Shown piece by piece: positions 6,674-10,181 of a stretch of 10,181 bases of DNA. Location of the stretch: contig JAGGWI010000226.1 of the NCBI GenBank assembly GCA_021157505.1, positions 1-10,181 of the forward strand. The letters are read 5' to 3'. Made by a program: the position numbers and the translations under genes. The DNA is from Desulfuromusa sp. (GTDB taxonomy: Bacteria > Desulfobacterota > Desulfuromonadia > Desulfuromonadales > Geopsychrobacteraceae). Within the stretch, counting starts at the first letter, position 1. Each line of letters opens with the position of its first letter. The notes under the pieces are model-generated. The model was not told where the DNA came from and did no database searches. It was given only the letters and a program-made list of their open reading frames with translations.

Positions 6674-6720
6674 GGTTAAAGGTTAAAGGTTTGTCCTTGC
6701 TCCTTTTTCCTTGAACCTTA
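6667..6720. repeat. Repeat of 7-bp units (copy A3) between hslU and argB
   Basis: The plus strand carries three exact tandem GGTTAAA copies (6667-6673, 6674-6680, 6681-6687) and a partial fourth. After a short turn follow CCTTGCT (6695-6701), CCTTTTT (6702-6708), CCTTGAA (6709-6715) and CCTTA, whose TTA is the complement of the hslU TAA stop. The bases at 6709-6719 pair with 6679-6689 or equally with 6672-6682 (10 of 11 positions). It thus has the same plan as copies A1 and A2: a 7-bp periodic stem starting at a stop codon. Here one arm has become, or stayed, a perfect tandem repeat, which may vary in copy number between strains. Confidence 0.82.
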
Positions 6721-8046
6721 TAATATATAGCGCGACAGATCTTCATCCTGACTGATTTCTGCCAGGCACTGTTGAACCTCTGCAGCCGTAATATTGACTT
6801 TCTCTCCATTCCGTTCCGGGGCGGTGAAAGAGAGGTCTTCCAGGAGTTTTTCCAGAATTGTATGGAGGCGTCTTGCGCCAATATTCTCGGTCCGGTCATT
6901 GACTGTTTTGGCGATCTTTGCCATTTCACGAACTGCCTCATCGTCAAAATCCAGATCAATAGCTTCGGTCTTCATCAACTCTTTGTATTGACGAATCAAA
7001 GCATTTTTCGGTTCTGTGAGGATGCGATAGAAATCATTCTCATCCAAACTATCCAACTCAACTCGAATCGGAAAGCGTCCTTGCAGCTCCGGGATCAAAT
7101 CTGACGGTTTGGCGGTATGAAACGCCCCGGCAGCAATAAACAGGATATGATCAGTTTTGATCGAGCCATGTTTGGTGCTGACGGTACTCCCCTCGACAAT
7201 TGGCAGAATATCCCGCTGCACCCCTTCGCGGGAAACCTCAGGACCATGGGTCCCCTCACGGCTGGCAATCTTATCTATTTCATCGATAAAAATGATCCCA
7301 TTCTGTTCCGCTCGCTCACGCGCCAGAGTGGTGACATTCTCCATATCAATAAGTTTCTCAGCTTCAGATTCAATCAGATGTGCCCGTGCTTCGCTCACCT
7401 TAACCCGCTTACTCTTGGAACTTTTGGGGAACAGGTTGCCAAACATCTCTTTGATGTTCATCCCCATCTCTTCATTTCCCTGGGGAGTAAAAACCCCCAT
7501 GGTGGGCATACTGCTGACTTCCACTTCCAACTCAATAAAGCGCTCTTCCAGCTCTCCCAGGCGTAACAGTTTACGCAACCGGTCACGGGTATGCTGTCGC
7601 TGATCCTGTTTGTCTGGAGAGCGATCGGTCTCCCCGGGCAACAGGAGGTCAAGCAGTTTTTCTTCGGCATTGTCTTCTGCTTTGAGCTGCATCTTCTGTG
7701 TTTCTTCTTCTTTGACCATATTAATGGCCAGTTCCAGAAGATCGCGAACCATACTTTCGACATCTCGACCGACATAGCCAACTTCGGTAAACTTGCTCGC
7801 CTCAACCTTAATAAAGGGAGCTTGGGCCAACTTGGCCAGGCGCCGGGCAATTTCCGTCTTCCCCACACCCGTTGGGCCGATCATGATGATATTCTTCGGT
7901 GCAATCTCATCGCGCAATTCAGCAGGAACCTGCTGACGCCGCCAGCGGTTTCTCAGGGCAACAGCAACCGCACGCTTGGCATCGTTCTGGCCGATGATAT
8001 AGCGATCGAGTTCAGAAACGATCTCTCTGGGGGTAAAATTATTCAC
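6718..8046 (-). CDS. hslU: HslU, ATPase subunit of the HslUV protease
   Basis: This 442-residue AAA+ unfoldase forms a hexamer that feeds proteins to HslV in the cytoplasm. Visible features: YIIGQ at 16-20, Walker A GPTGVGKT at 57-64, pore loop GYVGRD at 90-95, a charged I (intermediate) domain about 110-240, Walker B IIFIDEID at 251-258, sensor-2 GARRL at 390-394, and the C-terminal LSRYIL tail that in HslU inserts between HslV subunits and activates it. Length equals the E. coli protein (443). The start is GTG at 8044-8046, overlapping the hslV stop as GTGA, with GAGG 7 nt upstream. Overlap and pairing with hslV indicate coupled translation. Its TAA stop is the first bases of an intergenic repeat. 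In Firmicutes the same gene is called clpY; a ClpX identity is excluded by the I domain and the partner gene. Confidence 0.98.
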   Translation of the reverse strand: MNNFTPREIVSELDRYIIGQNDAKRAVAVALRNRWRRQQVPAELRDEIAPKNIIMIGPTGVGKTEIARRLAKLAQAPFIKVEASKFTEVGYVGRDVESMVRDLLELAINMVKEEETQKMQLKAEDNAEEKLLDLLLPGETDRSPDKQDQRQHTRDRLRKLLRLGELEERFIELEVEVSSMPTMGVFTPQGNEEMGMNIKEMFGNLFPKSSKSKRVKVSEARAHLIESEAEKLIDMENVTTLARERAEQNGIIFIDEIDKIASREGTHGPEVSREGVQRDILPIVEGSTVSTKHGSIKTDHILFIAAGAFHTAKPSDLIPELQGRFPIRVELDSLDENDFYRILTEPKNALIRQYKELMKTEAIDLDFDDEAVREMAKIAKTVNDRTENIGARRLHTILEKLLEDLSFTAPERNGEKVNITAAEVQQCLAEISQDEDLSRYIL

Positions 8047-8573
8047 TTAAGAACCTCAATAGAAATATTGTCATTGGTATAGATACAGATATCAGCGGCG
8101 ATTCGTAGTGCTTGATCGACAATTTTTTCGGCATCAAGATCAGAATGAATCACCATGGCACGAGCTGCGGCCAGAGCAAAACTACCACCGGACCCGATGG
8201 CCGCAACGCCATCATCCGGTTCAATAACATCTCCAGCACCAGAGATAACCAGAGTGACATCCTTGTCGGCCACAATCAGCAGCGCTTCCAGACGCCGCAG
8301 CATCTTGTCGCTACGCCAGTCCTTCGCCAAAGCCACGGCGGCACGTGAAAGATTGCCACGAAATTCCTGTAATTTCGCCTCAAATTTCTCAAATAGAGTA
8401 AAGGCATCAGCGGTACTCCCGGCAAACCCGGCGAGAATCTGATCTTGATAGAGGCGGCGAATTTTGCGGGCACTATGCTTCATCACCGTGTTACCCAGAC
8501 TGACCTGCCCATCCCCGGCTAAAGCAACTTGTGAGTCGTGCCGTACACAGCAGATTGTTGTTCCTTTAAACAT
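8043..8573 (-). CDS. hslV: HslV, proteolytic subunit of the HslUV protease
   Basis: This 176-residue threonine peptidase (T1 family, related to proteasome beta subunits) forms a double hexamer capped by HslU. It begins MFKGTTICCV: processing after Gly4 would expose Thr5 as the catalytic nucleophile, as in E. coli. Other family marks are LAGDGQVSLG near the N-terminus, the lysine in SARKIRR, FAGSTADAF, and the C-terminal GSGGSFALAAARA region. Length is identical to the usual 176. An in-frame TTG at 8583-8585 lies within the Shine-Dalgarno and would add four residues before the pro-sequence, so the ATG at 8571-8573 is chosen. It is the first gene after the kinase, separated by about 120 bp holding a candidate heat-shock promoter, and overlaps hslU by 4 nt. 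Synonym clpQ. Confidence 0.98.
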   Translation of the reverse strand: MFKGTTICCVRHDSQVALAGDGQVSLGNTVMKHSARKIRRLYQDQILAGFAGSTADAFTLFEKFEAKLQEFRGNLSRAAVALAKDWRSDKMLRRLEALLIVADKDVTLVISGAGDVIEPDDGVAAIGSGGSFALAAARAMVIHSDLDAEKIVDQALRIAADICIYTNDNISIEVLK

Positions 8574-8579
8574 ATATAA

Positions 8580-8583
8580 CTCC
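8580..8583 (-). promoter_or_regulatory. Shine-Dalgarno of hslV, decides the start
   Basis: The minus strand reads GGAG 6 nt before the ATG at 8573. The alternative TTG start overlaps this site, so the ATG must be the true start, which also agrees with the HslV pro-sequence. Confidence 0.8.
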
Positions 8584-8623
8584 AAAATATTCAGGGCATT
8601 GATGAACGATGATAGATAACATA

Positions 8624-8651
8624 AAGAGGGGCGGGAATAAAGGGTTTAAAG
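8624..8651 (-). promoter_or_regulatory. Candidate heat-shock (sigma-32/RpoH) promoter for hslVU
   Basis: The minus strand reads CTTTAAA (8651-8645), a 13-nt spacer, then CCCCTCTT (8631-8624). The known RpoH consensus is CTTGAAA, about 13-15 nt, CCCCATNT. The match is 6 of 7 at -35 and the CCCC core plus the final T at -10. Transcription would start near 8617, giving a leader of about 44 nt before hslV. hslVU is a classical RpoH target in E. coli, and the gap between the kinase stop and hslV is otherwise featureless. No better sigma-70 pair was seen in this gap. Confidence 0.5.
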
Positions 8652-8692
8652 CCACAAATGGATAGAGGAAATAACGCAAAGTTCAGGGGCTT

Positions 8693-9811
8693 TTAGTTCG
8701 GCAGGGGAAATTGAATGGTGGCGATACTCCCCTCTCCCGGCTGGCTTTCAATCGATAGCTGACCTCCCATACGGGAAATGAAATCACGGGCATAGAAGAG
8801 GCCAAGACCAAAACCACGAACCTGACCCGTATGATCAGGATCAACCTGATAAAATTTATTGAATATTTTAGCAAGTTCCAGTTGTGTAATACCAATGCCG
8901 GTATCCTTAACCAACAGTTTGAAATATTTGTCCTCCACCCTTCCTTCAAGGCTCACCACGCCACCTTCCGGGGTGAATTTAATGGCATTATCAAGCACAG
9001 CGCGAACCGCAAATCGGATTCGCTCTGGATTCAACATCAATGGTTTTACAGGCAGTTGTGGCTCAGTAAAGCTTTCCAGGCTGATTTTCCGCCGGTATGC
9101 TGCAGGTTGTAAAGCAATGACCACTTGCCCGGCAAGAGCCCCCAAATCAACAGGTTCAAGAATTAATGCCGTTTCTTGCAGAGCGGCATCACTGAAGTAG
9201 AGCAAGTCCTGAATCAATTGTTCCATGTGAACGGTTTCAGCCTGAACCATGGCGACCATCTGTTTGAAATTGTCGTCATCCGGGCTTTCAACCCCCTCTG
9301 CAATATTTTGAATAAACAGGGAAATAGCGGTTGCCGGAGTTTTTAATTTATGGGAAATCAGTCCGAGAAAGTTACTTTTCAGTTGATCCATACGTTTCAG
9401 ATCCGCCAACTCCTGACGAATTTTTTGTTTTTCAAAAACTTTTTCAACAGTTGTACTCAACTGCAGGATATTGATTGGTTTGTTGATGAAATCGTCTGCT
9501 CCAGATTTAAGAGCTTTCAGAACCAGGTCTTTGTCTGAATAGCCGGTCATCAGAATCACTGCCTGATCAGGATGCTGTTCCTTTACTTTTTGTAACAGGG
9601 TCAGCCCGTCCAGATTCGGCATCATGACATCACTTAAAACCAGATCGACATCTTCCACTTCCAGAATTTTTATCGCTTCAACACCATCTTCCGCTTGCAG
9701 TACCCGATACTCTTCTAAAACATCGCGACACAAATTACGGATAATCGGTTCATCATCGACACAGAGGATGGTCTTTTCATTTTGTCTATAATTTGATTCA
9801 GAAAATGCCAT
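8693..9811 (-). CDS. Soluble response-regulator/histidine-kinase fusion (REC-HisKA-HATPase)
   Basis: This 372-residue protein has no membrane segment or signal peptide, so it is cytoplasmic. An N-terminal receiver domain covers about 13-125: acidic pair D19-D20, phospho-acceptor D61 in LSDVMMP, T89 and K111. A charged helical linker (about 125-145) leads to a HisKA dimerisation domain with FLGLISHKLKTPA, phospho-histidine H154, then a HATPase domain with N275 in LDNAIKF, DTGIGI at 303-308 and GFGLGL at 333-338. All key receiver and ATPase residues are present. One oddity is lysine where most HisKA kinases have Glu/Asp right after the histidine. Such REC-first kinases usually take phosphate from, or are tuned by, another kinase and pass it on; no separate partner gene lies next to it. 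It stands between alaS and hslVU with its own candidate promoter. The first ATG is used, with only a weak purine stretch before it. Confidence 0.92.
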   Translation of the reverse strand: MAFSESNYRQNEKTILCVDDEPIIRNLCRDVLEEYRVLQAEDGVEAIKILEVEDVDLVLSDVMMPNLDGLTLLQKVKEQHPDQAVILMTGYSDKDLVLKALKSGADDFINKPINILQLSTTVEKVFEKQKIRQELADLKRMDQLKSNFLGLISHKLKTPATAISLFIQNIAEGVESPDDDNFKQMVAMVQAETVHMEQLIQDLLYFSDAALQETALILEPVDLGALAGQVVIALQPAAYRRKISLESFTEPQLPVKPLMLNPERIRFAVRAVLDNAIKFTPEGGVVSLEGRVEDKYFKLLVKDTGIGITQLELAKIFNKFYQVDPDHTGQVRGFGLGLFYARDFISRMGGQLSIESQPGEGSIATIQFPLPN

Positions 9812-9872
9812 ATTTTTTCACTACTCTCAGTTAAGGAGTTGCAGAATCACTCAATTAGTCCCTCCGGCTTTA

Positions 9873-9900
9873 AATATAACCAGAGATGCAAAAATGTCCA
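9873..9900 (-). promoter_or_regulatory. Candidate sigma-70 promoter for the REC-kinase gene
   Basis: The minus strand reads TGGACA (9900-9895), a 16-nt spacer and TATATT (9878-9873); each hexamer matches 5 of 6 bases of TTGACA and TATAAT. A start near 9866 would give a leader of about 55 nt to the ATG at 9811. The rest of the 231-nt gap between alaS and this gene shows only short inverted repeats (for example 9938-9951) and no convincing terminator or riboswitch. Confidence 0.45.
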
Positions 9901-10042
9901 GCTTCCGCGCTACCTTTATCCATTATTTGTCGTTGATCGCTATTGCTAGCGTACATAGAGATGTAATCCAGTTCAGAAGAACAGCTCACCCCTTTAGACT
10001 TCCAGCAAAACTGGGCATGGTGTGAAAAGTTACTCTATGAAA

Positions 10043-10181
10043 TCAACCCAGAATCTGCTTCAACTGTTCCGGTGCCGCTTGTAGCAACTCTTCAATTTTA
10101 TCGGTATCCGAACCACCCGCTTGAGCCAGTTCGGGGCGACCACCGCCGCGACCACCGACAATTTCTGCCAGAGGTTTGATC
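10043..10181 (-). CDS. alaS: Alanyl-tRNA synthetase, C-terminal end only
   Basis: The last 46 codons lie in the window and end with TGA at 10043-10045. The visible protein reads IKPLAEIVGGRGGGRPELAQ, then AGGSDTDKIEELLQAAPEQL and KQILG. The glycine-rich GGRGGGRPELAQAGG segment is the conserved end of the AlaS C-Ala domain, which binds the tRNA elbow and links editing to aminoacylation. The enzyme charges tRNA-Ala in the cytoplasm. The catalytic and editing domains lie outside the window. The C-Ala domain can also occur in stand-alone or DHH phosphoesterase proteins, but this precise ending favours AlaS. No T-run terminator follows its stop within the next 100 nt. Confidence 0.88.
   Translation of the reverse strand, partial: IKPLAEIVGGRGGGRPELAQAGGSDTDKIEELLQAAPEQLKQILG

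Noticed and set aside
5757..6686. A 309-codon open frame on the plus strand covering all of argB
   Set aside because: It mirrors argB codon structure, has no domain or Shine-Dalgarno, and is explained by the codon bias of the real gene.
7117..7603. Two plus-strand frames of about 150 codons opposite hslU
   Set aside because: Both are antisense to conserved hslU segments, overlap each other in different frames, and have no family resemblance.
9860..9884. An 8-bp stem with two wobble pairs near the kinase leader, considered as a terminator or riboswitch piece
   Set aside because: It overlaps the better-supported -10 element, has no T-run, and no riboswitch core motif was found around it.
9938..9951. 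A perfect 5-bp inverted repeat (CGCTA, TTGC, TAGCG), considered as the alaS terminator
   Set aside because: The stem is short, there is no T-run on either side in the right place, and it lies about 90 nt after the alaS stop.
9870..9956. A 28-codon minus-strand small ORF in the alaS-kinase gap
   Set aside because: It has no good Shine-Dalgarno, a nondescript composition, and it overlaps the candidate promoter.

Overview
The window looks like core chromosome of a Gram-negative, deltaproteobacterial-type organism. The best guess is the Desulfuromonadales (Geobacter/Desulfuromonas/Pelobacter relatives). That rests on remembered gene order (alaS - sensor kinase - hslVU - argBDF - argGH - small LptM-type lipoprotein) and on protein style; no search was run. 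Base composition looks balanced and even. Every supported gene is on the minus strand, so transcription runs from high to low coordinates. No transposase, phage gene, CRISPR array, tRNA or rRNA was seen.

Layout in transcription order: the 3' end of alaS (10043-10181); a gap of about 230 bp with a candidate sigma-70 promoter; a soluble response-regulator/histidine-kinase fusion (8693-9811); a gap of about 120 bp with a good candidate heat-shock (RpoH) promoter; hslV and hslU, overlapping by 4 nt, encoding the two-part HslVU protease; then argB and argD (overlapping by 1 nt), argF, a zinc-ribbon/RDD-domain membrane protein gene, argG, argH, and the first 31 codons of an LptM/YifL-like lipoprotein gene that leaves the window.

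The arg genes encode N-acetylglutamate kinase, acetylornithine aminotransferase, ornithine carbamoyltransferase, argininosuccinate synthase and argininosuccinate lyase. Together they cover most of the route from N-acetylglutamate to arginine. argC, the acetyl-transfer step (argJ or argA/argE) and carAB are not here. Nothing resembling a strong promoter or terminator was seen between hslU and argH, so a long hslVU-arg transcript is plausible. ArgB has the N-terminal helix and C-terminal signature of arginine-inhibited kinases, so flux is probably controlled by feedback.

The unusual part lies between the genes. Three gaps (after hslU, after the RDD gene, after argG) hold imperfect inverted repeats built from 7-bp units of the form CCTTGNN/NNCAAGG. 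In all three the repeat begins exactly at the upstream gene's stop codon and ends just before the next gene's ribosome binding site. A fourth gap (argD-argF) holds a different inverted repeat built from 8-bp units like ACAGAGRC. The repeat before argB runs into a perfect hairpin that covers the argB Shine-Dalgarno sequence. These stop-anchored hairpins are the best candidates for something undescribed; the genes themselves are mostly well-known families.
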